A model generated the notes under the pieces. That model saw only the letters and a list, made by a program, of their open reading frames with translations. It had not been told where the DNA came from and did not search any database. Of a stretch of DNA of 17,391 nucleotides, positions 1-6,776 are shown piece by piece. The DNA is from DASSKK01 sp035690495. Lineage in GTDB: Bacteria > Actinomycetota > Actinomycetes > Propionibacteriales > Nocardioidaceae. The DNA lies in NCBI GenBank assembly GCA_035690495.1, contig DASSKK010000093.1:1-17391 (forward strand), written 5' to 3'. The position numbers were made by a program, and so were the translations under genes. Position 1 is the first letter of the stretch. Each line of letters starts with the position of its first letter.

Positions 1-408
1 GTCGAGCAGATGCAGCTGACGGTGCTCAAGCGCAGCGGCGCCTGCGAGCCGTTCCAGCGCGAGAAGGCGGTGGCCGGCGTCCGCAAGGCGCTCAAGGGCC
101 GGCCGGTCTCCGAGGACGACCTGGCCCGGCTCGGCCAGACCGTCGAGGACGCCCTGCGCGCCGGCGGCTGGGCGGAGGTGCCGGCCCACGAAGTGGGCCT
201 GGCGATCCTCGCCCCGCTCCGCGAGCTCGACGAGGTCGCCTACCTGCGCTTCGCCAGCGTCTACCGGGCCTTCGAGTCCGCGGACGACTTCGAGTCGGAG
301 ATCGCGCTGCTGCGCGCGGAGCGAGCTGCGTCGGGTTTCGACGAGCTCGACCAGCGCCACGACGACCTCGACGACGCACCTCAGCCCGAGCCGAGCCGCT
401 CGGGCTGA
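1..408 (+). CDS. nrdR: Transcriptional repressor NrdR, 3' part (5' end outside window)
   Basis: NrdR represses ribonucleotide reductase genes, sensing ATP/dATP through an ATP-cone domain and binding NrdR boxes with an N-terminal zinc ribbon. Only the ATP-cone and tail are present. The reading frame is open from base 1 (V-E-Q-M-Q-L), so the ATG at position 10 is internal and the zinc ribbon lies upstream of the window. The visible part matches the family: a strand ending in LKRSGACEPFQREKAVAG, then helices around EVGLAILAPLRELDEVAYLRF (quoted in two pieces: EVGLAILAPL and RELDEVAYLRF), and FASVYRAFESADDF near the end of the cone. The C-terminal tail is acidic and variable, as usual. It is followed 120 bp later by nrdJ on the same strand, the common actinobacterial order, so NrdR probably controls that gene. 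NrdR boxes would lie upstream of nrdR, outside the window. Confidence 0.93.
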   Translation, partial: VEQMQLTVLKRSGACEPFQREKAVAGVRKALKGRPVSEDDLARLGQTVEDALRAGGWAEVPAHEVGLAILAPLRELDEVAYLRFASVYRAFESADDFESEIALLRAERAASGFDELDQRHDDLDDAPQPEPSRSG

Positions 409-416
409 CCACAGAC

Positions 417-452
417 CGCCCGGCGCATCGTGGGGAAGCGGTGCGCCGGGCG
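417..452 (+). terminator. Strong hairpin between nrdR and nrdJ (terminator or attenuator)
   Basis: Bases 417-427 (CGCCCGGCGCA) pair perfectly with 442-452 (TGCGCCGGGCG). Pairing can continue inward through T-G, C-G, G-C and T-G to a six-base loop GGGGAA at 432-437, giving about 15 pairs. It starts 9 bp after the nrdR stop. No T-run follows, which is common for actinobacterial terminators. It lies about 75 bp before the nrdJ start, so it could partially terminate or attenuate transcription between the two genes, or mark an RNA processing point. Function is inferred from structure only. Confidence 0.6.
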
Positions 453-516
453 CACCAACTTCGGCAGCACAGCAGCACAGCAACAACCAGGCATTCGACA
501 GCAGAGATCAGGGGAC

Positions 517-521
517 AGGAG
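517..521 (+). promoter_or_regulatory. Ribosome binding site that fixes the nrdJ start
   Basis: AGGAG lies 7 bases before the ATG at 529. The open frame extends upstream to a GTG at 430, but that codon sits inside the intergenic hairpin and has no ribosome binding site. Family proteins begin with an MTET-like sequence, which matches the ATG at 529. Confidence 0.8.
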
Positions 522-528
522 CAAGCGC

Positions 529-3435
529 ATGACGGAGACGGTCAGCGGGTCGGCACAGGCGAGCAACAAGGACGGCCGCGCGAGTCGTCGCGGTGGCTTG
601 AGCGTCGACCGGGTGTTCAGCACCGAGGGCGTGCACCCCTACGACGAGGTCACCTGGGAGCGTCGCGACGTCGTCCAGACGAACTGGAAGACCGGCGAGG
701 CCGTCTTCGAGCAGCGCGGCGTGGAGTTCCCGGACTTCTGGTCGGTCAACGCCTCCACGATCGTCACCACCAAGTACTTTCGCGGCGCGCTCGGCACCGA
801 CGTCCGCGAGTGGAGCCTCAAGCAGCTCATCGACCGGGTGGTGAAGACCTACCGCGCGGCCGGCGAGGAGCACGGCTACTTCGCGTCCCCGGCCGACGCC
901 GAGCTGTTCGAGCACGAGCTGACCTGGCTGCTGGTCCACCAGTACTTCTCGTTCAACTCCCCGGTCTGGTTCAACGTCGGAACTACTTCGCCCCAGCAAG
1001 TATCTGCGTGTTTCATACTATCTGTGGATGATTCCATGGATAGTATTCTAAATTGGTATAAAGAAGAGGGCTTCATCTTCAAGGGCGGCTCCGGCGCCGG
1101 GCTGAACCTGTCGCGGATCCGTTCGAGCAAGGAGCTGCTGTCCTCCGGCGGTACGGCGTCCGGGCCGGTCTCGTTCATGCGCGGCGCCGACGCGTCCGCG
1201 GGCACCATCAAGTCCGGCGGCGCCACCCGGCGCGCGGCCAAGATGGTCGTGCTCGACGTGGACCACCCCGACATCGAGGAGTTCGTCGAGACCAAGGCCC
1301 GCGAGGAGGACAAGATCCGCGCGCTGCGCGACGCCGGGTTCGACATGGACCTCGGCGGCAGGGACATCACGTCGGTGCAGTACCAGAACGCCAACAACTC
1401 GGTGCGGGTCACCGACGAGTTCATGCGCGCGGTCGAGGACGGCACGACGTACGGCCTGAAGGCCCGCCACACCGGCGAGGTGCTCGAGGAGATCGACGCT
1501 CGCACGCTGTGGAGGAAGATCGCGCAGGCCGCGTGGGAGTGCGCCGACCCCGGGCTGCAGTACGACGACACGATCAACGACTGGCACACCAACCCGGAGA
1601 CCGGGCGGATCACCGCAAGCAACCCGTGCAGCGAGTACATGTCGCTGGACAACTCCTCGTGCAATCTGGCCAGCCTGAACCTGATGAAGTTCCTCCGTGA
1701 CGACGACACGTTCGACGCCGAGCTGTTCGCGAAGGCGGTCGAGCTGATCATCACCGCGATGGACATCTCGATCTGCTTCGCGGACTTCCCGACGAAGGCG
1801 ATCGGAGACACCACCCGCGACTACCGCCAGCTCGGCATCGGATACGCCAACCTCGGCGCGCTGCTGATGGCGATGGGGCTCGGCTACGACTCCGACGGCG
1901 GGCGGAGCATGGCGGCGGCGATCACCTCGCTGATGACCGGCACGTCGTACAAGCGGAGCGCGGAGCTGGCCGAGGTCGTCGGCCCGTACGCCGGGTTCGC
2001 CCGCAACGCGGACGCCCACCGGCGGGTGATGCGCAAGCACCAGGCCGCCAACGACGCGATCCGGCCGCTGCACGTCGCGGACGAGCAGGTGCACAAGGTC
2101 GCCACCCGCGCCTGGGCCGACGTCGCCAAGCCCGACAACGAGTTCCGCAACGCGCAGGCCAGCGTGCTCGCGCCCACCGGCACGATCAGCTTCATGATGG
2201 ACAGCGACACGACCGGCATCGAGCCGGACTTCTCGCTGGTCAAGTTCAAGAAGCTGGTCGGCGGCGGCTCGATGCAGATCGTCAACCAGACCGTGCCGCG
2301 GGCGCTGAAGAACCTCGGCTACCAGGGCGAGCAGATCGAGGCGATCGTCGAGTACATCGCCGAGCACGGCCACGTCATCGACGCCCCCGGTCTCAAGCCC
2401 GAGCACTACGAGGTCTTCGACTGCGCGATGGGGGAGCGGGCGATTGCCCCGATGGGGCACATCCGGATGATGGCGGCGGCGCAGCCGTTCATCTCCGGGG
2501 CGATCTCCAAGACCTGCAACCTCCCCGAGTCCGCGACCGTCGAGGACATCGAGGACATCCACTTCCAGGCCTGGAAGCTCGGCATCAAGGCGCTCGCGGT
2601 CTACCGCGACAACTGCAAGGTCGGGCAGCCGCTGTCGGGCGGAAAGGGCGAGAACAAGGGCAAGGCAGCAGGCCCGGCGGCCACCGAGAAGGTCGTGGAG
2701 TACCGGCCGACCCGCAAGCGGCTGCCGAAGTCGCGCCCGTCGCAGACCACGTCGTTCACCGTCGGCGGCGCCGAGGGCTACATGACCTCCGGCTCCTACC
2801 CCGACGACGGTCTCGGCGAGGTGTTCCTCAAGCTCGGCAAGCAGGGCTCCACGCTCGCCGGCGTGATGGACGCCTTCTCGATCGCGGTGTCGATCGGCCT
2901 GCAGTACGGCGTGCCGCTGGAGACCTACGTCAGCAAGTTCACCAACCTGAAGTTCGAGCCGGCCGGCCTCACCGACGACCCGGACGTGCGGATGGCGCAG
3001 TCGATCATGGACTACATCTTCCGTCGGCTGGCGCTGGACTACCTGCCCTACGAGACCCGCTCGGCGATGGGCATCCACACCGCCCAGGAGCGGCAGCGTC
3101 AACTCGAGACCGGCTCGTACGAGTCGATCGAGGAGCCGGTCGACCAGGGCTCCGTGGAGACCACCCCGGTGGCTGAGGAGGGTTCGGAGGTTGAGGAGAG
3201 GGGGAGCGCAGCGGAGGAGGTTGAGGAGCGAGCGAAGCGAGCGTCTCGAAACCTCGAAACCACCGGCACGGAGGCAGCAAAGCCGACCACCGCCCACACC
3301 TCCGCCGAGCTGATGGAGGAGATCACCGGCACCGCGGTCGACAGCCCGCTCTGCTTCACCTGCGGCACGAAGATGCGCCCCGCCGGGTCCTGCTTCGTCT
3401 GCGAGGGGTGCGGCTCCACCAGCGGCTGCAGCTGA
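529..3435 (+). CDS. nrdJ: Vitamin B12-dependent (class II) ribonucleotide reductase
   Basis: Reduces ribonucleotides to deoxyribonucleotides with adenosylcobalamin as radical source, supplying DNA precursors independently of oxygen. The 968-residue protein has the usual actinobacterial length. The active site is complete: N365, C367 and E369 (NPCSE) form the thiyl-radical centre, and C161 (VSACF) with C378 (SSCNL) form the reducible pair. The 11-residue spacing of C367 and C378 is as in the Thermotoga enzyme. The C-terminus carries the family's Cys-rich tail (CFTCGTKM ... CEGCGSTSGCS), which re-reduces the active site. Start chosen at 529 by the AGGAG and family N-terminus. Two oddities lie inside the gene: codons 151-180 are AT-rich although the protein is conserved, and the linker before the Cys-rich tail (about residues 884-912) contains a charged, repeat-encoded insertion. 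No intein is present. No B12 riboswitch is evident in the 120-bp gap upstream, but one could precede nrdR outside the window. Confidence 0.97.
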   Translation: MTETVSGSAQASNKDGRASRRGGLSVDRVFSTEGVHPYDEVTWERRDVVQTNWKTGEAVFEQRGVEFPDFWSVNASTIVTTKYFRGALGTDVREWSLKQLIDRVVKTYRAAGEEHGYFASPADAELFEHELTWLLVHQYFSFNSPVWFNVGTTSPQQVSACFILSVDDSMDSILNWYKEEGFIFKGGSGAGLNLSRIRSSKELLSSGGTASGPVSFMRGADASAGTIKSGGATRRAAKMVVLDVDHPDIEEFVETKAREEDKIRALRDAGFDMDLGGRDITSVQYQNANNSVRVTDEFMRAVEDGTTYGLKARHTGEVLEEIDARTLWRKIAQAAWECADPGLQYDDTINDWHTNPETGRITASNPCSEYMSLDNSSCNLASLNLMKFLRDDDTFDAELFAKAVELIITAMDISICFADFPTKAIGDTTRDYRQLGIGYANLGALLMAMGLGYDSDGGRSMAAAITSLMTGTSYKRSAELAEVVGPYAGFARNADAHRRVMRKHQAANDAIRPLHVADEQVHKVATRAWADVAKPDNEFRNAQASVLAPTGTISFMMDSDTTGIEPDFSLVKFKKLVGGGSMQIVNQTVPRALKNLGYQGEQIEAIVEYIAEHGHVIDAPGLKPEHYEVFDCAMGERAIAPMGHIRMMAAAQPFISGAISKTCNLPESATVEDIEDIHFQAWKLGIKALAVYRDNCKVGQPLSGGKGENKGKAAGPAATEKVVEYRPTRKRLPKSRPSQTTSFTVGGAEGYMTSGSYPDDGLGEVFLKLGKQGSTLAGVMDAFSIAVSIGLQYGVPLETYVSKFTNLKFEPAGLTDDPDVRMAQSIMDYIFRRLALDYLPYETRSAMGIHTAQERQRQLETGSYESIEEPVDQGSVETTPVAEEGSEVEERGSAAEEVEERAKRASRNLETTGTEAAKPTTAHTSAELMEEITGTAVDSPLCFTCGTKMRPAGSCFVCEGCGSTSGCS
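979..1068 (+). other. AT-rich recoded patch inside nrdJ
   Basis: Within a gene whose third positions are nearly all G or C, codons 151-180 suddenly use forms such as act, tct, ata, cta, agt, att, aat, tat, aaa and gaa. I count 20 of 28 degenerate codons ending in A or T, and 17 of 21 in the core 997-1065. The edges are sharp: gtc before 979 and ggc-ttc-atc-ttc-aag after 1068 are again host-like. The encoded residues (GTTSPQQVSACF, ILSVDDSMDSILNWYKEEG) remain those expected for actinobacterial NrdJ, so the change is essentially synonymous. The patch is centred near the redox Cys161 codon. Origin unknown; see findings. Confidence 0.85.
1015..1046 (+). other. Hairpin at the centre of the AT-rich patch
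   Basis: ATACTATC (1015-1022) and GATAGTAT (1039-1046) are exact inverted repeats. Inside them, T1023-G1038 and G1024-T1037 can form wobble pairs in RNA. TGGA (1025-1028) pairs with TCCA (1033-1036), leaving the loop TGAT (1029-1032). The result is a 14-pair stem with a four-base loop lying wholly inside coding sequence. As DNA it is an imperfect 32-bp palindrome, the general form of a recombinase or protein binding site. Confidence 0.8.
3219..3253 (+). repeat. Short palindromic repeat embedded in the nrdJ linker
   Basis: The 35-bp unit begins GGTTGAGGAGCGAGCG and ends CGTCTCGAAACC. Its two halves are imperfectly inverted around AGCGAAGCGAGCG. I recall this unit as a frequent dispersed repeat in Nocardioides and relatives, usually intergenic; this rests on memory, not a search. 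Here it is read in frame and encodes VEERAKRASRNLE in the variable linker before the Cys-rich tail. A partial copy of its first half (GGTTGAGGAG, near 3189-3198) precedes it, and CGAAACC recurs just after it, so the linker looks built from repeat pieces. Confidence 0.65.
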
Positions 3436-3456
3436 GTCCGGCGCGGCGAGACCGCC

Positions 3457-4422
3457 TCACCGTGGCTGGGGCTCCGGCGGCTGCCGTCCCAGGCTGGCGA
3501 TGGCGGTGATGATCAGGAGCGCCCCGAGGAACCCTGCGGGCGTCAGCTGCTCACCGAGGAACAGCACGGCGAGCAGTACGGCGGTCACGGGTTCGAGGAG
3601 GGTGGCGATCACCGCCGACCCGCTGGGTGTACTGCGCAGCCCGGTGAACAGCAGCGCGTAGGCAATGGCCATGGTGACGACGCCCAGGTAGCCGATGAGC
3701 AGCCAGGATGTCGTGTCGGTCGTGGTGAGGGCCTCGCCCCGCGCGTAGGTCACCAGCAGGCCGCAAGGGACGAGGACGGCGGCGGCGACCGACACGGTCG
3801 CGGTGGTGACGGTCAGCGTGTCGAGACGCCGGGTCAGCGGCGCGGCGACCTCGGCGGACAGTCCGTAGGCCGTCCCGGAGCCGAGGGCTGCGAGGATGCC
3901 CAGCGTCGGGTGGGCAGCCTGATCGCCGGCACCGCCGACCAGGCTGACCAGCAACAGGCCGACAACGGCGATCAGCACCGTGAGGGCACGCCCGGCGGAG
4001 GGACGCCGCCGCTGTTGGGCGCTGTTGAGGACCAGCAGCAGGACGGGCGCGAAGCCGAGGCAGACCACGGTCGCTACGCTCACCCCGATCGCGACGACAG
4101 CCACGAAGTAGAGCATCTGGAACACAGCGGTCAACACACCGACGGACGCCACTCGCCGCCAGTGGTGCCGGGCCACCGACCATGACCTGGCCAGCCGCCC
4201 GGTGAGCAGGGAGATGGCGAGGAGTACGGCGACGGCGGGAATCGCCCGGTAGGCGGTGATCGTCAACGGTGCGAGACCGGATCCCTCGTGGACGAGCCGG
4301 GCACCGGGCCCGATGGTTCCCCACACCACCCCGGCCAGCGACACCATCATCAGCCCGTGCCACAGCGGAGTCCTCGGGCGCGTTCGAGGCCGACAACGAC
4401 CTCGCGCCATGAAGGAAGGCAT
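3457..4422 (-). CDS. EamA/DMT-family transporter
   Basis: A 321-residue integral membrane protein of the drug/metabolite transporter superfamily. These proteins have ten transmembrane helices in two EamA repeats and usually export amino acids or other small metabolites; the substrate cannot be told here. The first repeat starts at MMVSLAGVVWGTIGPGARL, with the typical W-G near the first helix, and the second at LAALGSGTAYGLSAEVAAPL. The last helices (VIATLLEPVTAVLLAVLFL, then GEQLTPAGFLGALLI) carry the LEP...GE signature of EamA domains. ATG at 4422 is chosen because it lies 16 bp after the methyltransferase stop; ATG at 4410 is an alternative, and neither has a clear ribosome binding site. 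The frame continues upstream, but that part is antisense to the methyltransferase. Probably co-transcribed with that gene; the stop faces the nrdJ stop 21 bp away. Confidence 0.85.
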   Translation of the reverse strand: MPSFMARGRCRPRTRPRTPLWHGLMMVSLAGVVWGTIGPGARLVHEGSGLAPLTITAYRAIPAVAVLLAISLLTGRLARSWSVARHHWRRVASVGVLTAVFQMLYFVAVVAIGVSVATVVCLGFAPVLLLVLNSAQQRRRPSAGRALTVLIAVVGLLLVSLVGGAGDQAAHPTLGILAALGSGTAYGLSAEVAAPLTRRLDTLTVTTATVSVAAAVLVPCGLLVTYARGEALTTTDTTSWLLIGYLGVVTMAIAYALLFTGLRSTPSGSAVIATLLEPVTAVLLAVLFLGEQLTPAGFLGALLIITAIASLGRQPPEPQPR

Positions 4423-4438
4423 CGAGCGGCTAGGGACG

Positions 4439-5041
4439 CTACCGTCGCAGGAGTGCGACGAGGAAGCTGGACTTCTCGGTGAACGCGCGTAGGTCCCACC
4501 CCGAGAGCAGCAGGTCCGTGGTGAAGCCGGCCTGGACCGCGTCGCGCAGGAACAGGTCGAACTCGTAGCCACGCCCGGCACCGAAACCGACTGCCGCCCG
4601 GCCGTCGTCGACCAGATGGGCGCGGAGCCGGCCGAGAACCTCGAGACGGGTGCTGGGTGCGAGGAACGGCATCACGTTGCCCGCGCACACGATGGCGTCG
4701 AAAGGCAGCGTGATGCCGTGTCCGGTCAGGTCGAGCTCGGCGAGGTCGCCGACGATCCACCTCGGCCCGGGATGGTCCTGCTCGGCGGCCTCGATGAGGG
4801 CCGGGTCGACGTCCACGCCGACGACGTCGTGACCGGCGCTCGCCAGAGCACTGCCGACGCGTCCGGGTCCGCAGCCGGCGTCGAGGATGCGGGAACCGCG
4901 CGGCAGCATCGCGTCCACCAGCCGCGCCTCCCCAGCCAGATCGTCTCCGGCGCGCGCCATGGAACGGAAGCGCTCGACATACCAGTCGGAGTGGCCGGGG
5001 TCGGCGGTGACCTTCTGCATCCAGATGCTCGGTTCGACCAT
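4439..5041 (-). CDS. Class I SAM-dependent methyltransferase
   Basis: A 200-residue cytoplasmic methyltransferase with a Rossmann-type S-adenosylmethionine fold. Motif I is clear at residues 52-63 (ILDAGCGPGRVG), followed by the acidic end of strand 2 (VVGVDVDP, about residues 73-80) that binds the ribose hydroxyls. A GDLAEL segment and the strand FDAIVCAGNVMPFL follow. This is the general Methyltransf_11/25-like type; the methyl acceptor is not predictable. ATG at 5041 is the only good start; the frame remains open upstream but shows no family similarity there. It is the first gene of a likely two-gene minus-strand unit with the EamA transporter. A TATACA hexamer (5086-5081, minus strand) about 40 bp upstream could be a -10 box, but no -35 is convincing. 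Confidence 0.85.
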   Translation of the reverse strand: MVEPSIWMQKVTADPGHSDWYVERFRSMARAGDDLAGEARLVDAMLPRGSRILDAGCGPGRVGSALASAGHDVVGVDVDPALIEAAEQDHPGPRWIVGDLAELDLTGHGITLPFDAIVCAGNVMPFLAPSTRLEVLGRLRAHLVDDGRAAVGFGAGRGYEFDLFLRDAVQAGFTTDLLLSGWDLRAFTEKSSFLVALLRR

Positions 5042-5358
5042 GCCTGCATTCTGACCGACCGGGCCGCCTGTGCAGAAAGCTGTATAGTTTCGGTGTGAGC
5101 AGCGCCGCCTTCCATCCGCACGCGGTCGGCACAGGCTCGTGAGGTCTGGGACGCGTACACACAGAACCCCCGCAGTTGATGCCGCCGTGTTCGCCTGACA
5201 TCCGCGCCGTCCGTCTCTAGGACCGGATCGTCTTCGAGGGATGGCGGCCGCATGCTCGCCGCAGCCGTGGCGGGTGAGTTTCAGTCCCACTCGTGCTGGG
5301 CGAAAGGGACACTCGCGATCGCCACCGCCGCGGTGACGAGCAGATCGCGGCGGCAGTT
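5042..5358. other. Intergenic stretch without recognisable gene
   Basis: These 317 bp separate the methyltransferase start from the stop of the SBD-HNH gene. Open frames crossing it on the minus strand are extensions of the methyltransferase frame with no family resemblance. I see only a possible minus-strand -10 (TATACA, 5086-5081) and a weak 5-bp inverted repeat (GTCCC near 5285 with GGGAC near 5308). Confidence 0.5.
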
Positions 5359-6255
5359 TCAGACGGCGAGGAACTCGGCGTAGCGCTCTTCGAGGCGCTC
5401 GTGATCCGGCTTCGCGGCTCGCATCGTCGGCGAGGTTAGCCGCGCGTTGTGCATACCTTGAAGGCCGTGACGCAGCATCGGCCCGTCGATCTCGGTGAGG
5501 ATGTCTTGGCGGATGTGCACCGAGAGATCCGGACGGACTCCGAGGATGTTGGCATCGAACGCCGCGTGGTGGATCTTGCACATCGCCAGGCCGTTAGGGA
5601 CTACCGGGTCGCCGTGCGGTTGACCGTCGGCGATGATGTGCGCGGCATCGAGGAGCTCCGCGTGGCGTAGCTGGCACACCGCGCAACGTGACAGGTAGGC
5701 GTTGAGTACTCGGGCGCGGAACATCGGCTGGTGCAGACGCATCTTGGTGATGCGCTCGACGTACCGCTTGGTCTCCTCGGGCAGCAGCTCCCCAGGAGTG
5801 ATCATGCGCTGCCCCTCGTCCAGCGCGAGGGTGAACTGGAGGTGGTCGGGCTCGTCGCCGATCACCCACACCGGGTACAGCGGCTCGTAGAGTCCAGGCC
5901 CCACGCCGACGAACCAGATCATCGGCAGTCCGTCCTCGTACGCGCGCCGCAGGGCCCGGTTCTCCGGATGCCGCGGATCGTCGCCGCGGTACTTGTAGCG
6001 CTGCAGACCGTCCGGTCCCTCGGCATCGGTGTACGGCGGGGTCTCGCCCGGCGGCGTGTACACGGTCCGGATGGAGAGCGCGGCGTTCATCAAAGCCGGC
6101 TTGCGGATGCCGCGCTGTCGGTCCATCAGCGGGATCCGCTGGCCGTCGTACGCGAAGGTCGACAACCACGCGAAGTCGACCTGCTCGCGCGGACGTGCGT
6201 CCAGCCACGACATCGCCGCGGTGCGGACGACGCGGCTGAACTCCTCCTCGAGCAC
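5359..6255 (-). CDS. Sulfur-binding-domain/HNH endonuclease (probable type IV restriction enzyme)
   Basis: A 298-residue protein with two regions. Residues about 35-145 resemble the sulfur-binding domain of ScoMcrA/SprMcrA-type enzymes, which recognises phosphorothioate-modified DNA: RGIRKP (48-53), AALSIRTVYTPPG, RYKYRGDDPRHPENRALR (86-103) and IWFVGVGPGLYEPLYPVW (113-130). Residues 191-230 form an HNH nuclease: C191-x2-C194, H206 (AAHI), N221 and C226-x2-H229-H230, so both zinc and catalytic positions are present. The inferred role is cutting invading phosphorothioated DNA. No dnd genes are in the window, which fits a type IV enzyme acting only against modified foreign DNA. GTG at 6255 gives the family-like N-terminus MLEEEFSRVVR. 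No ribosome binding site is visible, but TAGAAC lies about 10 bp upstream, so a leaderless mRNA is possible. The domain assignment is from memory of the family. Confidence 0.78.
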   Translation of the reverse strand: MLEEEFSRVVRTAAMSWLDARPREQVDFAWLSTFAYDGQRIPLMDRQRGIRKPALMNAALSIRTVYTPPGETPPYTDAEGPDGLQRYKYRGDDPRHPENRALRRAYEDGLPMIWFVGVGPGLYEPLYPVWVIGDEPDHLQFTLALDEGQRMITPGELLPEETKRYVERITKMRLHQPMFRARVLNAYLSRCAVCQLRHAELLDAAHIIADGQPHGDPVVPNGLAMCKIHHAAFDANILGVRPDLSVHIRQDILTEIDGPMLRHGLQGMHNARLTSPTMRAAKPDHERLEERYAEFLAV

Positions 6256-6497
6256 ACCAGCGTTCTATCAGTCTTCCACCGACTGCGCGGAAGACCCGAC
6301 GAATTCCCGGGCCTTCCGGAAGGGGTTCTACGCCGACGTCCAGCCAGGGCCGAGGCTGCGGACCAGGACGACCTACCGTCGGCCCAGCGGATTCAAGGCT
6401 CGACGTCGAACTCGTAGAGCATCCTGTCCCAGGGCCTGGCAGCACCTGGTCCGAAACGACGGGCGGGCCGTTGCCACCCGAGAGGTGCTACGATCTG
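6256..6497. other. Gap between divergent SBD-HNH and antitoxin genes
   Basis: No gene is supported here. A 12-bp perfect palindrome (CCTTCCGGAAGG, near 6312-6323) lies about 60 bp upstream of the HNH start and could be a binding site. TACGAT at 6489-6494 is a possible -10 for the antitoxin gene; no convincing -35 is spaced with it. Confidence 0.4.
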
Positions 6498-6512
6498 TCT
6501 AGACCGTCTAGA
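6498..6512 (+). promoter_or_regulatory. Palindromic operator upstream of the antitoxin gene
   Basis: TCTAGAC (6498-6504) and GTCTAGA (6506-6512) are exact inverted repeats around one C. The site lies directly after the TACGAT hexamer and 15 bp before the antitoxin GTG, at about the transcription start. This is where Phd/YefM-type antitoxins bind to repress their own operon. Confidence 0.65.
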
Positions 6513-6527
6513 TCGCGAGGGTGCATC

Positions 6528-6776
6528 GTGAATCGGGTATGGCAGTTGCAAGAGGCGAAGCAACGGTTCAGCGAGCTGATCCGGGCTGTTGCCGACGACG
6601 GGCCCCAGACGGTCACACGTCAAGGCGTCCCGGTCGCGGTGGTAGTCGGGTTCAGCGAGTTCAGACGCCTGACGAACAGTGATGGCTTCAAGGAGTTCCT
6701 GCAGTCTGCGCCCGACTTGGATGAGCTGGACATCCGGCGCGAGGCGGTGGGGTCGCGACGAATCGAGCTGGAGTGA
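6528..6776 (+). CDS. Phd/YefM-family antitoxin
   Basis: An 82-residue type II antitoxin. The N-terminus (VWQLQEAKQRFSELIRAV) is the Phd/YefM DNA-binding fold, followed by the usual strand pair (PQTVTRQGVPVAVVVGFSEF) and a short toxin-wrapping C-terminal part. It should bind the next gene's product and the palindrome at 6498-6512. GTG at 6528 is chosen because GAGGG (6517-6521) is 6 bp upstream and the family begins with a W-x-L-x-E-A-K-x-x-F motif; the longer open frame upstream crosses the operator. Its stop overlaps the toxin start (GTGA), indicating translational coupling. The antitoxin looks intact. Confidence 0.88.
   Translation: MNRVWQLQEAKQRFSELIRAVADDGPQTVTRQGVPVAVVVGFSEFRRLTNSDGFKEFLQSAPDLDELDIRREAVGSRRIELE

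Noticed and set aside
409..528. B12 riboswitch before nrdJ
   Set aside because: No B12-box-like conserved core seen in the 120 bp, which are also too short for a typical cobalamin riboswitch.
976..1080. Intein or intron currently present in nrdJ
   Set aside because: The frame runs through without extra sequence and the protein is colinear with the family; only a possible scar remains.
1048..3297. Long minus-strand open frame opposite nrdJ (749 codons)
   Set aside because: It is antisense to a certain gene, has Arg/Asp/Leu/Val-rich composition typical of GC-rich shadows and no family motifs.
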